64,000 nt of DNA, taken from the NCBI GenBank assembly GCA_023422775.1, contig JAFAGM010000142.1, positions 137,560 through 201,559 on the forward strand, read 5' to 3'. Position numbers and translations under genes: made by a program. The notes beneath the pieces were generated by a model. The model made no database searches, was not told the origin of the DNA, and worked only from the letters and a program-made list of their open reading frames with translations. How positions within the stretch are numbered: position 1 is the stretch's first letter; each line of letters starts with the position of its first letter. Source of the stretch: Pseudomonadota bacterium. GTDB lineage: Bacteria > Pseudomonadota > Alphaproteobacteria > Rhizobiales > Xanthobacteraceae. Positions 25,929 through 35,113 of the stretch are shown one piece after another.

Positions 25929-27476
25929 CTATCGCAACTCCAGCGGCGGAGATCGGTCCAGCACCTCGCCCGTCGGCCCTTGCAGCAAATCCAGTGCGTA
26001 GGTCTCGATCAGCAGCGGCCCGCGCTTGCGCTGAACCTCGCCCACCCGTTCGACACGGGAGAACCTGTCCTTCATGTAGGGCGTGTCGCCGAGCCGCGCT
26101 TCATACACGTACAGAATCCTGCCGGCAAGCTGCGCCGCTTCAGGCTCGGGCAAGTTGACCCAGCGAATGCGCTGGCCCACCTGCGCGACGCATGTACCCT
26201 TCGGCAGATAGAACGCGAGCCAGCTTGTGGTGCCGTAGTCGGGCGCGAGCACGCAGGTAGCGCCGGCGCGCGCCCTCGCCGCCTCGATGGCGTCAGCCGT
26301 TTCGCGCCAGCCAACGCCGACGCTGCGCACGGTCACATCCCGGCGATAGCCGGAGAGCACGCCGGTGTTGGCCTGCACGACCAGCAGGACAAACATCAGG
26401 ACGCCCGAGGGCACGGCCCAGCGCCGGCAGAAATCGACCGCGCGCTGCTGACGCGGCTCCCACTTGACGAGATGGGCGGCGACCGCGGCCGCGACTGCAA
26501 ACGCCGGATAGACCGGGGCAAACCAGTTGGCCTCGACGCGGGCATGCAGCGAGTGCCAGGCGAAATACGCGACGATGGTCCAGAACATGGTGTTGACGAG
26601 CACGCGCGCGGGCAGCGTGCCGGCGCGGCGCTTGAACAGTGCGTAAAGCCCCATCGCGCCGAGGACCCAGACCAGCGGCGTCGCGAACGCAATCTGCGTC
26701 GGGATCAGTTCGGCGATGAAGACCGGGCGGAAGTCCTGGATTCGGGCCCGGCCCATCTGCTTGATGAAGGAAACCCAGCCGTGATCGGCGTTCCAGAGAA
26801 TGACCGGCGCAAACAGCAGGAGTGCGACGAGGCCACCGAGGTAGAGCCACGGCGAGATCAGCCAGCGCCGCAAACTCGGAACGGCAGCCAGCCAGATCAG
26901 GATCGCCGGCCCAAAGAACAGCGCGGTGTATTTCGACAGCAGTGCGCAACCGGCCGCGGCGCCGACCGCCAGCCACCACGCGCCACGCCCGGTCTGCCAG
27001 ACCTTGGCGAGCGCGAACAGCAGGAAGCTCGAAGCCACCAGCAGCGGCGCATCCGGCGTCACGATCATGGTGCCGACGGCGGTCATCAGCGCGACGTTCA
27101 GCAGAAGCGTCGCGGTCGAGGCCGCCCGCCTGTCGCCAAACAGGATCAACGTGGCCTGGTACACCGCCCAGCTCATCGGCAGCGCCAGCAGGATCGACAC
27201 CAACCGCACGCCCAACTCGGTGTTGCCCGCAAGCAGGGTCCCGAGCCGGATCACCACGGCGACCATCGGCGGATGATCGTAGTAACCGCCGGCGAGATGC
27301 TTCGACCACGTCCAGTAATAGGCTTCGTCGAAGGTGATCGGCGTGCAGGCGGCGGCGGCGATGCGCAGCACGACCAGCGCCAGGATCGCCAGCGCCGTCA
27401 TGAGGCCAAGTCGCACCTCGTCAAGTCGCACCTCGTCAAGCCGCGCCTCGTCAAGCCGCGCCTCGTCCGGTTTCAT
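25929..27476 (-). CDS. Glycosyltransferase family 39 (ArnT/PMT-like) membrane protein
   Basis: A 515-residue inner-membrane protein with about 10-12 TMs. TFDEAYYWTWSKHLAGGYYD at residues ~45-65 carries the acidic catalytic motif of the first periplasmic loop of GT39 and GT83 enzymes, followed by HPP. They move a sugar from a polyprenyl-phosphate donor to lipid A, protein or glycan. The GT2-GtrA gene 7 bp upstream probably makes that donor. Residues ~3-22 hold an odd repeat EARLDEARLDEVRLDEVRL, produced by a 15-bp tandem repeat. The ATG at 27476 is preferred over 27521, which lies inside the upstream gene. Confidence 0.88.
   Translation of the reverse strand: MKPDEARLDEARLDEVRLDEVRLGLMTALAILALVVLRIAAAACTPITFDEAYYWTWSKHLAGGYYDHPPMVAVVIRLGTLLAGNTELGVRLVSILLALPMSWAVYQATLILFGDRRAASTATLLLNVALMTAVGTMIVTPDAPLLVASSFLLFALAKVWQTGRGAWWLAVGAAAGCALLSKYTALFFGPAILIWLAAVPSLRRWLISPWLYLGGLVALLLFAPVILWNADHGWVSFIKQMGRARIQDFRPVFIAELIPTQIAFATPLVWVLGAMGLYALFKRRAGTLPARVLVNTMFWTIVAYFAWHSLHARVEANWFAPVYPAFAVAAAVAAHLVKWEPRQQRAVDFCRRWAVPSGVLMFVLLVVQANTGVLSGYRRDVTVRSVGVGWRETADAIEAARARAGATCVLAPDYGTTSWLAFYLPKGTCVAQVGQRIRWVNLPEPEAAQLAGRILYVYEARLGDTPYMKDRFSRVERVGEVQRKRGPLLIETYALDLLQGPTGEVLDRSPPLELR
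27410..27469. repeat. 15-bp tandem repeat, four units, in frame at GT39 N-terminus
   Basis: Units at 27410, 27425, 27440 and 27455: GTCGCACCTCGTCAA twice, then GCCGCGCCTCGTCAA and GCCGCGCCTCGTCCG. On the coding strand each unit adds five residues (D-E-x-R-L), so copy number can vary without a frameshift. Confidence 0.9.
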
Positions 27477-27483
27477 TGGTCGG

Positions 27484-28617
27484 TCATCGCTTGCGCCAGA
27501 CGAACATTCCCGACATTGCATAGTTCCAGACCACGCCCATCAGCGCGCCGGCAAGCCCCGCGAGCCACCAGATCGGCTCCTGCTCGAAGACCGAAAACGC
27601 CACCCCGACGTTGGCAAGCAGGCCGACGCCGCAAACCAGATAGAACAGCAACAGGCCGCGCAGGATCGCAAAGCCCTTCAGCCGCTGGTCGCGATAGGTG
27701 AGAAAGTTGTTCAGGATGAAATTGCTGGTCATGGCGATCAGCGCACCCGCGGCCTGCGCCTCCGCAAACGGCTTGTTGAATATTTCGTGCGCGATGAACA
27801 ACGTAACCAGATGCACGACGAGGCCGGTGCCCCCGACCATGGCGAACATCAGGAAGCGCAGCGACACCACGTCGTGCGTCAGCTTCGCCAGCACCAGGCC
27901 GAGGAAATCCAGCGCCACCATCGAATCGAGCTTGCTCTCGCCATGCTGGCGCGAGCCGAAGGTGAAGGGAATTTCAATCGTCCGCAGCTTGCCCTGCGCG
28001 GAAGCCACAATGTCGAGCAGTATCTTGAAGCCCTGGGTGGAGAGTTGCGGCGCCAGTTCCTCGAAGCGGTCACGGCGGATCATGAAGAAACCGCTCATGG
28101 GATCGGCGATCTCGACCTTCAGCACGCGCCTGGCGATGTCGGTTGCCAGCGCGCTGATGCCGGCACGCTGCTTGTTGAAGCTGTCGGCACTCCCGCCCTC
28201 GATATAGCGGCTGCCGACGACGAGTTCCGCCTCGCCGCTCTGCAGCAGGCCGACCATCTTCGGCAGTTGCGTTTCGTCGTGCTGCAGATCGGCGTCCATG
28301 ACCGCCGCAACAGGGGCGCTCGACGCCAGGATGCCCTCGATGCAGGCGCCGGACAGCCCGCGCCGCCCGATCCGGCGGATACAGCGAACCCGCGGATCCT
28401 TCCGCGCCAGGCCCCGCAGCACTTCCCACGTACCGTCAGGGGAATTGTCGTCGACAAAGACGACCTCCCAGGGGATGCCGGCCAGCGTCGCATCCAGCCT
28501 CCGGTAAAGAACCGTCACATTGTCGCGCTCGTTGAAGGTCGGGACGACAACGGAAAGCTGCGGCAAACCGGCGGCCTGCGACAGGGCTTCGGTCCCCGGT
28601 TTGCTGATGTCATTCAT
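27484..28617 (-). CDS. Polyprenol-phosphate glycosyltransferase (GT2, DPM1-like) with GtrA domain
   Basis: A 377-residue protein. The N-terminal cytosolic GT2 domain (about 18-235) has VVPTFNERDN, VFVDDNSPDGTWEV and MDADLQHDET, the nucleotide-sugar and metal motifs. The C-terminal GtrA domain (about 245-377) has four TMs, with FLMFAMVGGTGLVVHL and NFILNNFLTYRD. It should load mannose or another sugar onto a polyprenyl phosphate and help flip it. Transcription continues into the GT39 gene 7 bp downstream, which would use the lipid-linked sugar. The ATG at 28617 is chosen as it begins just before the GT2 domain. Confidence 0.9.
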   Translation of the reverse strand: MNDISKPGTEALSQAAGLPQLSVVVPTFNERDNVTVLYRRLDATLAGIPWEVVFVDDNSPDGTWEVLRGLARKDPRVRCIRRIGRRGLSGACIEGILASSAPVAAVMDADLQHDETQLPKMVGLLQSGEAELVVGSRYIEGGSADSFNKQRAGISALATDIARRVLKVEIADPMSGFFMIRRDRFEELAPQLSTQGFKILLDIVASAQGKLRTIEIPFTFGSRQHGESKLDSMVALDFLGLVLAKLTHDVVSLRFLMFAMVGGTGLVVHLVTLFIAHEIFNKPFAEAQAAGALIAMTSNFILNNFLTYRDQRLKGFAILRGLLLFYLVCGVGLLANVGVAFSVFEQEPIWWLAGLAGALMGVVWNYAMSGMFVWRKR

Positions 28618-28872
28618 GGTGGCCAGCGGTATATCTGCCGCCGCCGGACATGCCAAGGTGAGCCTTGGAACTGAAGGTTAGTGGGGATAACGGCCAAAAC
28701 AGCCGCAAAAATGCCAACGACCACGAACAGAGGGCGCGCGTACATCCGGCGCTGCCAAACTATTCATGGTCGTCCCAGCGCCGGAGCCTTGAAGCATCAA
28801 CGTCGCCGTTGGCAACGAGATAGGAACGCTGGAGGCACTCCGCAAGGGGGGCTCCTATCGGCAGTCAGGCAA

Positions 28873-29070
28873 CTAGTTCGGCACTTCCCGAATCACCGGC
28901 CCTCGGGGAGCGGGCGCAACGGGAGCCGACTCTACCGCTTGCGCCGGCTGGACGCCGGCCGGCTTGGGGGGCTTTCCGAGCTGCCCGATCGGCCCGAAGA
29001 CGACTGCCGCCACCAGTACAATCGAAGCGACGATGGCTCCCAGAATTCCGGCTATCGACTGAGAATTCAT
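28873..29070 (-). CDS. Small single-pass membrane protein, Pro/Ala tail
   Basis: A 65-residue protein with one TM at about residues 6-27 (IAGILGAIVASIVLVAAVVF), followed by a periplasmic or cytosolic tail rich in Pro, Ala and Val. A GCGAGGGA ribosome site precedes the ATG at 29070; the longer frame to 29139 adds residues with no support. Unknown function. Confidence 0.6.
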   Translation of the reverse strand: MNSQSIAGILGAIVASIVLVAAVVFGPIGQLGKPPKPAGVQPAQAVESAPVAPAPRGPVIREVPN

Positions 29071-29286
29071 TCCCGACTGTTCCCTCGCCTGATTGGGAAC
29101 TAATATCACGGAAAAGAGTCCGGGAGGAATAGCGGCCAAGGTCGCAATCGATACATCTGGGTACCGGCATGGCGCTTCAAAATGTCACCATGCCAGCGCC
29201 TCGTAACCGACAAGCAAGAACCGCGATTCCATCCTAAACATGGCAGAGTCTTGCCATTTGGTTTGACATTGGAACAGGGGAACAAG

Positions 29287-29973
29287 ATGTCGAATACAGT
29301 CGAGGGCAAACCGGCCGGGAAATCCGGACGGCGCAGCCGGAAGGGAGAAAGCAGGAAGGCCGAGGGCAAGAAAACCGACGGCAAGAAGACCGCTGCCAGG
29401 AAGAGCCCGCCAGAGCGCCCCGCGCCGGTCCAGGTGCAAAGCCTGGAACAGGATCAGCTCCTGCAGCCGCTGCCGGCCCACGCGGAGAGCCCGAAGGTGC
29501 AGGAGCCGCCGCCGGCCATCGACGAGCCTGCTGTTGCCGAGCCTGCTGTTGCCGAGCCGGTTGTTGCCGTCGTCGCCGAGCCCGAGCCGTCGGCCGCTGC
29601 GCCCTCGCCCGCCGAGCCCGTCCCGGTCGAGCTTGCGACAATCGAACCTGAACCTGTACTGGCCGAACCTGCACGCGCCGAACCCGCGACGGCCGAGCTC
29701 TCACCGGTAAGCTTGCAGACGATCGCGAACGCCTATCGCGACTACACCAGGAAATCGTTCGAGGATTTCGGATCGTTCTTCGAGCAGCTGAGCAGCGCCC
29801 GGTCGCTCGAAAGGGCGATGTCGGTTCACACGGAATTTGTGAAGCGGGCTTACGAGACCTCCGTTGCCGAGTCGCAGAAGATCTGCGAACTCCACAGCAA
29901 GCTTGCCCGGCAGACCTTTCAACCCCTGCAAGGCCTGGTCGGCATGCCCCGGGAAACGCGCGGAAAGTCCTGA
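29287..29973 (+). CDS. Phasin family protein with long Pro/Ala/Glu N-terminal region
   Basis: A 228-residue protein. Residues 1-40 are strongly basic (KSGRRSRKGESRKAEGKK). Residues 60-140 are repeats such as EPAVAEPVVAVV and AEPARAEPATAEL. Residues 142-225 form a helical phasin_2 domain: TIANAYRDYTRKSFEDFGSF and FVKRAYETSVAESQKICEL. Phasins coat polyhydroxyalkanoate granules or bind other hydrophobic surfaces; the basic part might link to DNA, as in PhaF, but that is inference. Ordinary phasins are 110-150 residues, so this is extended. The ATG at 29287 follows AGGGGAAC. Confidence 0.82.
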   Translation: MSNTVEGKPAGKSGRRSRKGESRKAEGKKTDGKKTAARKSPPERPAPVQVQSLEQDQLLQPLPAHAESPKVQEPPPAIDEPAVAEPAVAEPVVAVVAEPEPSAAAPSPAEPVPVELATIEPEPVLAEPARAEPATAELSPVSLQTIANAYRDYTRKSFEDFGSFFEQLSSARSLERAMSVHTEFVKRAYETSVAESQKICELHSKLARQTFQPLQGLVGMPRETRGKS

Positions 29974-29995
29974 AGCATTGCGCCCACTGGTTCGA

Positions 29996-30142
29996 TCATG
30001 CCCGTGGAGCCCGTGCCTCGCTCCGGCTTCGTTTCGAGGCCGGTCCCGCCCCGCGCATGTAATGCCGTTCCGGCCGATATCGGCCTTCCCAGGCCCGCAC
30101 GATCCTGGCGGTGAGCTTCGATACCCAACGGAGAATTCCCAT
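29996..30142 (-). CDS. Small basic hypothetical protein, 48 residues
   Basis: Starts MGILRWVSKLTARIVRAWEG, then RYRPERHYMRG and a basic Ser/Arg/Ala tail. A clear ribosome site GAAAGGATC stands before the ATG at 30142, like those of neighbouring genes. The N-terminal half would be an amphipathic helix with two Trp. I recall similar short unannotated proteins in bradyrhizobia but know no function. It lies in the 200 bp between the phasin and SulP stops. Confidence 0.5.
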   Translation of the reverse strand: MGILRWVSKLTARIVRAWEGRYRPERHYMRGAGPASKRSRSEARAPRA

Positions 30143-30173
30143 CGAACGATCCTTTCGTCCCGCAATCCAGAAG

Positions 30174-31682
30174 TCAGGCGCCGAGCTGGCCCGTCAGCCG
30201 CTCGTGAAACGAGGAACTGCGCTGGTCGAGGCCCGTGAAGGTGATGGTGGCGCCGTGATCGCGATACTTGGTTTCGATCGAATCCAGCGCCGCGACGCTT
30301 GACGCATCCCAAATCTGGGAATGGGTGAGATCGATCAGGACACGCTTGGGATCGTCGCCGTAGGCGAAACGCTCCACCAGATCGTTGCTGCTGCCGAAAA
30401 ACAGCGGCCCGTGGACATCATAGCGAACCGACATCCCGTCCGCGCTCAGGGTGCGTTCCGCACGAATGACATGAGCAACCCGGCGGGCAAACAACACCAT
30501 CGCCAGCATCACGCCCACGGCGATCCCAATCGCAAGATTGCCGGTGACGACTGTTACCGCAATGGTGGTCACCATGACCAGCGTTTCCGGGATCGGCATG
30601 CGCTTGAGCGTCGCCGGGTTGACGCTGTGCCAATCGATCGTCTTGAGCGCGGCAATCATCATCACGGCGGCGAGCGCGACCATCGGGATCTGCGCCATCA
30701 GGTCGCTGAGCGCCGTCACCAGCACCAGCAGCACGAGGGCAGCGACCGCCGTCGAAATCCGGGTACGGCCCTGCCCGATCTTCACATTGACGACGGTCTG
30801 GGCGATCATCGCGCAACCGCCGATGCCGCCATAAAAGCCGGCGGCGATGTTGGCGATGCCCAGCGCCCAGGATTCCTTGCCCTTGTGCGACCGCGTGTCG
30901 GTCAGGTCGTCGACCAGCTTGGCCGTCAGCAGCGTTTCCAGAAGGCCGACGAAGGCGACGCTGATCGCGGTCGGCCAGATGATGCGCAGCGTGTCGAGGT
31001 CGAGCGGGACGGCAAACGCCGTGATGCCGGGCAGTCCGGGCGCCATCGCGCCCTCGCCGCCGACATTGGGAACCGTCAGGTGTCCGAGGATCACGATCGA
31101 CGTCACCACGATGATGGCGACCAGCGGCGCCGGCACTGATGTCGTGATGCGCGGCATCAGAAGGACGATGGCCATCGTCAACGCGAACAACGGATAGACG
31201 AGCCACGGGACGTTGAAGATATGCGGCACCTGCGCGGCGAAGATGAGAATGCCGAGTGCATTGACGAAGCCGATCATGACCGAGCGCGGAATGAACCGCG
31301 TCAGTCGCGCTAGTCCGGCAAGGCCGAATACGATCTGAATGATACCGGCGAGGATGATGGTGGGCAGGATGTAGCCGACCCCATGCACCTTCACCATCGG
31401 CCCGATCACCAGCGCAATCGAACCGGCGGCGGCGGTGACCATGGCCGGCCTTCCGCCGAGAACGGACATCACCAGGCACAGCACGATCGAGGCGACCAGC
31501 GCGACCTTGGGATCGACGCCCGAGACGAACGAAAACGAGATCACCTCGGGGATCAAGGCCAGCGCCGTGATGATGCCGGCCAGGGATTCACGGACAAAGA
31601 GGTTCGGCGCACGCAGCACGGCGAAGATGGACGGAGAGTCCTCGAACTGCGATTGAGTGACGGCGGAGCTGGACATTTGCAT
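30174..31682 (-). CDS. SulP family inorganic anion transporter with STAS domain
   Basis: A 502-residue inner-membrane protein with 10-12 TMs and a C-terminal cytosolic STAS domain (about 400-500; HGPLFFGSSNDLVERF and VLIDLTHSQIWDASS). SulP proteins carry sulfate, bicarbonate, nitrate or dicarboxylates. GGIGGCAMIAQTVVNVKIGQ is a typical core motif. It sits 47 bp downstream of the formylglycine-enzyme gene and on the same strand, so it may be the last gene of the sulfate-ester locus and export or import the released sulfate, which is inference. Confidence 0.9.
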   Translation of the reverse strand: MQMSSSAVTQSQFEDSPSIFAVLRAPNLFVRESLAGIITALALIPEVISFSFVSGVDPKVALVASIVLCLVMSVLGGRPAMVTAAAGSIALVIGPMVKVHGVGYILPTIILAGIIQIVFGLAGLARLTRFIPRSVMIGFVNALGILIFAAQVPHIFNVPWLVYPLFALTMAIVLLMPRITTSVPAPLVAIIVVTSIVILGHLTVPNVGGEGAMAPGLPGITAFAVPLDLDTLRIIWPTAISVAFVGLLETLLTAKLVDDLTDTRSHKGKESWALGIANIAAGFYGGIGGCAMIAQTVVNVKIGQGRTRISTAVAALVLLVLVTALSDLMAQIPMVALAAVMMIAALKTIDWHSVNPATLKRMPIPETLVMVTTIAVTVVTGNLAIGIAVGVMLAMVLFARRVAHVIRAERTLSADGMSVRYDVHGPLFFGSSNDLVERFAYGDDPKRVLIDLTHSQIWDASSVAALDSIETKYRDHGATITFTGLDQRSSSFHERLTGQLGA

Positions 31683-31729
31683 TGGATCTATCCGGAAATT
31701 GTGACGGCTCGTTCAGGTCTGGCCGTTAG

Positions 31730-32737
31730 TTAGCTGCCGGGCGGTCGACGCACGACGCAGCGAAAGCCGATGTGACAGGTGGAAGAATCGATCGTTTCGC
31801 CCTGACGGGCCGACGGCCGGTAGCGCAGGCAGTAATTCGGAGCGCAGAGATGCGAGCCGCCCTTCACCACGCGGCGCGTCGATCGGTCATCGCCAGCGGT
31901 CGGATGGCAACAGGATTGCGGCGGCTGGTCAGGCACCGCGTCATAAGGGCTCGACGTCCATTCCCAGACGTTGCCGACCATGTCGAACAGGCCGTAGCCA
32001 TTGGCCGGAAACGCATCGACCGGCGAAGTACCCTCGTATCCATCCTCGGCGAGATTTTCGTACGGAAACTGGCCTTGCCAGGTGTTGGCGAGAAAGCGCC
32101 CTTCGGGATTGGCGGCATCGCCCCATGAGTAGGCCTTGCCTTCGAGGCCGCCGCGGGCGGCAAACTCCCATTCCGCCTCGGTCGGCAATTCCTTGCCGCA
32201 CCAGGTGGCATAAGCGAGCGCGTCCTCATGCGCGACGTGCACGACAGGATGATCATCGCGACCGGCAATCGAACTTCCCGGCCCCTGCGGATGCCGCCAG
32301 TCCGCGCCGGGGCAATATTCCCACCACGCGAGATTGTTGCGCAGGCTGACGGGGCGGTCCGGTTTGACGAACACCAGCGACCCCGGCACCAGCAGTGCGG
32401 GGTCTGCATCCGGGTACATCGCCGGATTCGGCGGACGCTCAGAGTAAGTGACGTAGCCGGTTGCCTCGACGAACTTGCGAAACTCAGCATTGGTGACGGG
32501 ATAGACGTCGATCCAGAAACCCTCGACGAACTCCGGGCGAACCGGACGTTCCTCCCGATAGAAGCTGTTGGAGCCCATCAGGAAGCTGCCGCCCGGGATC
32601 CAGTTCATGGATTCCGGCTTGACCTCTTCCGGCCTGAGGCTCGCATTGGCATCGCCGGAAGCAGAGCAACAGCCCTGCCCCCGGCGGTTGCCGGCTGCAC
32701 CATGCGCGATCGTTGCCGCTCTCGTCGGTGCAGTCAT
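31730..32737 (-). CDS. Formylglycine-generating enzyme (SUMF1 family)
   Basis: A 335-residue enzyme that oxidises the active-site Cys of sulfatases to formylglycine. It has WIPGGSFLMGSNSFYREERP, ELPTEAEWEFAARGG, MVGNVWEWTSSPYD and GGSHLCAPNYCLRYRPSARQ. The last motif holds the copper-binding Cys pair (CAPNYC, five apart), so it is the aerobic, active type. The sulfatase it should modify ends just 5 bp upstream. An in-frame extension to 32863 would overlap the sulfatase and is rejected. Confidence 0.92.
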   Translation of the reverse strand: MTAPTRAATIAHGAAGNRRGQGCCSASGDANASLRPEEVKPESMNWIPGGSFLMGSNSFYREERPVRPEFVEGFWIDVYPVTNAEFRKFVEATGYVTYSERPPNPAMYPDADPALLVPGSLVFVKPDRPVSLRNNLAWWEYCPGADWRHPQGPGSSIAGRDDHPVVHVAHEDALAYATWCGKELPTEAEWEFAARGGLEGKAYSWGDAANPEGRFLANTWQGQFPYENLAEDGYEGTSPVDAFPANGYGLFDMVGNVWEWTSSPYDAVPDQPPQSCCHPTAGDDRSTRRVVKGGSHLCAPNYCLRYRPSARQGETIDSSTCHIGFRCVVRRPPGS

Positions 32738-32742
32738 CGCGT

Positions 32743-34110
32743 TCAGGCCTTTTCGTATCGCTTGGGAACGAAGTCGAGCGCGGCACCGGGCGGAATCAGC
32801 TGCTCCTTCTTCGCGCTCTCCTCGAATTCCCTGACGATGCGCTGGGCGTGCTGCATCACCCACCAGCGCACGTAGCGCTGGTTGACAGCCTCACGCTCCT
32901 TCGGGTCCTCCTGGAGGTGCGTGATGCGGGCGAAGCCGAGCGCCAACTCAGGGTCATGGAAGTGCTGCTGCCGCTTGAAGTTGATCTTGAAGTCCTTCCA
33001 TTTCACCGCGTGCAGTTCGTCCTTGAGCCAGACGATGCAGGACTCGCGGTTGGAGGTCGGCTGCTTGCCGAGGAAGAACGGGGTCTGGTCGACGCCATCG
33101 ATCAGACGGTCCGCCGGAGGCTTGCAACCGGTCATGGCCAGCAGCGTGGTGAACATGTCGGTGACATGGACCATCTCGTTGCTCTCGATGCCCGCCGGAA
33201 TCCGGTTCGGCCAGCGGATCAGCAGCGGCGTGCGGATGCCGCCTTCCGCCGAGCTGAAATAGGAGCCGTCGAAGAAGCCGCCGGTGCCGCGTCCGGCCAG
33301 GTGGTCCTCGGCGCCGTTGTCGCCGCACATCACGACGATGGTGTTGTCGGCCACGCCGAGTTCGTCGAGCTTGTCTAGCAGCACGCCGAAGTCATGGTCG
33401 AGCATCAGGAGGCAGTCGCCCCAGTCGCCATTGGTGCTCTTGCCGACGAATTCGTCGCGCGGGCTCATCGGGAAGTGCATCAGCGAGTGGTTGAAGTAGC
33501 AGTAGAACGGCTTGTCCGCCTTGACCGACTTTTCCATGAACTTGATGGCCCGCTTCTGGTACTCCAGGTCGCAGGTCTTCTTGGTTTCCATGGTGAGTTG
33601 CTCGTCCTTGAGCGGCCACGCGCCCTTGCCCTTGACGCCCTCATGCATGTGCGAATAGCCGTCGCGTTCCGCGACGTAATGCGGGTCGGTCAGCCACATG
33701 CACTCGTCATAGGTGCGCAAGGGGCCGTACCATTCGTCAAAACCGTGATCGGTCGGGAAACGTCCGTCCTCGGCGCCGATGTGCCACTTGCCGTAGATCG
33801 AGGTCGCGTAGCCGGCGTCCGACAGGATCGAGCCGATGGTGCGTTCCCACTTGACGATGCCGCCGCCATTGCCGCCGAGCGCGATGGTGTGGTTGCCCGA
33901 GCGGATCGGGAAGCGTCCGGTCATCAGCGCCGAGCGGGTCGGCGTGCATTGCGGCTCGACGACGTAATGCGTCAGCTTGACGCCTTGCTTGGCGAATGCG
34001 TCCATGCGCCTGGTGTCGGCGCCGCGCAGAATGCCGCCGCCGTAACAACCGAGTTCGCCCATGCCGAGGTTGTCGACGTGAAAAAACAGGATGTTTGGTT
34101 TCCTTGCCAT
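32743..34110 (-). CDS. Arylsulfatase, Cys-type
   Basis: A 455-residue sulfatase cleaving sulfate esters. The signature C-x-P-x-R is CTPTR at residues 55-59, with Cys55 as formylglycine precursor, followed by SALMTGRFPIRSG. HVDNLG (11-16) begins the metal site; the second Asp usual in sulfatases is Asn here. VVMCGDNGAEDH is a late metal motif. No signal peptide is seen, so it may act in the cytosol on imported esters, consistent with the ABC transporter genes upstream. The ATG at 34110 follows ACGGAGAA. Confidence 0.92.
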   Translation of the reverse strand: MARKPNILFFHVDNLGMGELGCYGGGILRGADTRRMDAFAKQGVKLTHYVVEPQCTPTRSALMTGRFPIRSGNHTIALGGNGGGIVKWERTIGSILSDAGYATSIYGKWHIGAEDGRFPTDHGFDEWYGPLRTYDECMWLTDPHYVAERDGYSHMHEGVKGKGAWPLKDEQLTMETKKTCDLEYQKRAIKFMEKSVKADKPFYCYFNHSLMHFPMSPRDEFVGKSTNGDWGDCLLMLDHDFGVLLDKLDELGVADNTIVVMCGDNGAEDHLAGRGTGGFFDGSYFSSAEGGIRTPLLIRWPNRIPAGIESNEMVHVTDMFTTLLAMTGCKPPADRLIDGVDQTPFFLGKQPTSNRESCIVWLKDELHAVKWKDFKINFKRQQHFHDPELALGFARITHLQEDPKEREAVNQRYVRWWVMQHAQRIVREFEESAKKEQLIPPGAALDFVPKRYEKA

Positions 34111-34240
34111 TGAATTCTCCGTTCTTTGATGCAGGCGCAAGCCGTCGTTGACGCGCGCCTGATCGCGTCTCACATTGAGAGCTGTGGTTGATTGCTGTGT
34201 GTTCTCGCGCCTGTACGGCGGCGACGTTCGGAAATTGAGT

Positions 34241-35113
34241 TTAGAAGATTTCGCCTACTCCTTTCGGTCCCACTTTCATTCCGAAGCCCGACAGGCCTCG
34301 ATCCCTGATCTCCGGCGCCATGGCCGCGAGCGACTCTTCGCGAATGAGGCCCTTGAGCTCCTGCACCAGGTTCATGAACTCCGGCGTGTCGGTCATCTCG
34401 GCGCGGCGCGGACGCGGCAGCGGCACCTTGATCTCGGCCTTGATGCGTCCCGGCCGCGCGGTCATGACGTAGATGCGGTCGGACAGGAAAATCGATTCCT
34501 CGATGTCATGGGTGATGAACAGCACCGAGATCTTGAACTGCTGCCAGATGTTGGTGAGGATCTCCTGCATCACGACCCGTGTCTGGGTGTCGAGTGCGCC
34601 GAACGGCTCGTCCATCAGCAGCACCTGCGGGCTGGTCGCCAGCGCGCGAACGATGCCGATACGCTGCTTCATGCCGCCGGAAAGCTGGTCCGGGTAATGG
34701 TTCTCGAACGACAGCAGACCGGCGAGGTCGAGCAGCGCCCGCGCCGTCGTGTTACGCTTGCCGACATCGACACCGGCCATCTTGAGGCCGAACTCGACGT
34801 TCTTGCGAACCGACAGCCACGGAAACAGCGAGTATTGCTGGAACACGACGCCGCGGTCCGAGCCGGGCTTGGTGATCGCCTTGCCGTCGAGCGTGGCCTC
34901 GCCGCTGGTCGGCTTGACGAAGCCGGCCACGATGCTGAGCAGGGTCGACTTGCCGCAGCCGGAGGGGCCGATCAGGGAGACGAACTCGCCGGGCTGGACA
35001 TTGAGCGAGACACCATCGACGGCCACGACCTTGTTGTCGTTGGCGCCGAACACCACGCCCATATCACGTACGTCGATAAAGCCCTTCTGGGTTTCAGCCA
35101 TTGCCATTGTCAT
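34241..35113 (-). CDS. ABC transporter ATP-binding protein (nitrate/sulfonate/taurine type)
   Basis: A 290-residue ATPase. Walker A GPSGCGKST is at 49-57, the signature LSGGMKQRIG and Walker B VLLMDEPFGALD follow. It belongs to the SsuB/TauB/NrtD family and, with the sulfatase next door, is most likely a sulfate-ester importer (AtsC-like). A GGAGGAAAG ribosome site lies before the ATG at 35113, which overlaps the permease stop by four bases. Confidence 0.92.
   Translation of the reverse strand: MTMAMAETQKGFIDVRDMGVVFGANDNKVVAVDGVSLNVQPGEFVSLIGPSGCGKSTLLSIVAGFVKPTSGEATLDGKAITKPGSDRGVVFQQYSLFPWLSVRKNVEFGLKMAGVDVGKRNTTARALLDLAGLLSFENHYPDQLSGGMKQRIGIVRALATSPQVLLMDEPFGALDTQTRVVMQEILTNIWQQFKISVLFITHDIEESIFLSDRIYVMTARPGRIKAEIKVPLPRPRRAEMTDTPEFMNLVQELKGLIREESLAAMAPEIRDRGLSGFGMKVGPKGVGEIF

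Noticed and set aside
25263..27701. 812-codon frame on the + strand
   Set aside because: It overlaps the cyclase end and is antisense to GT39; no domain and Arg/Gln/Pro-rich.
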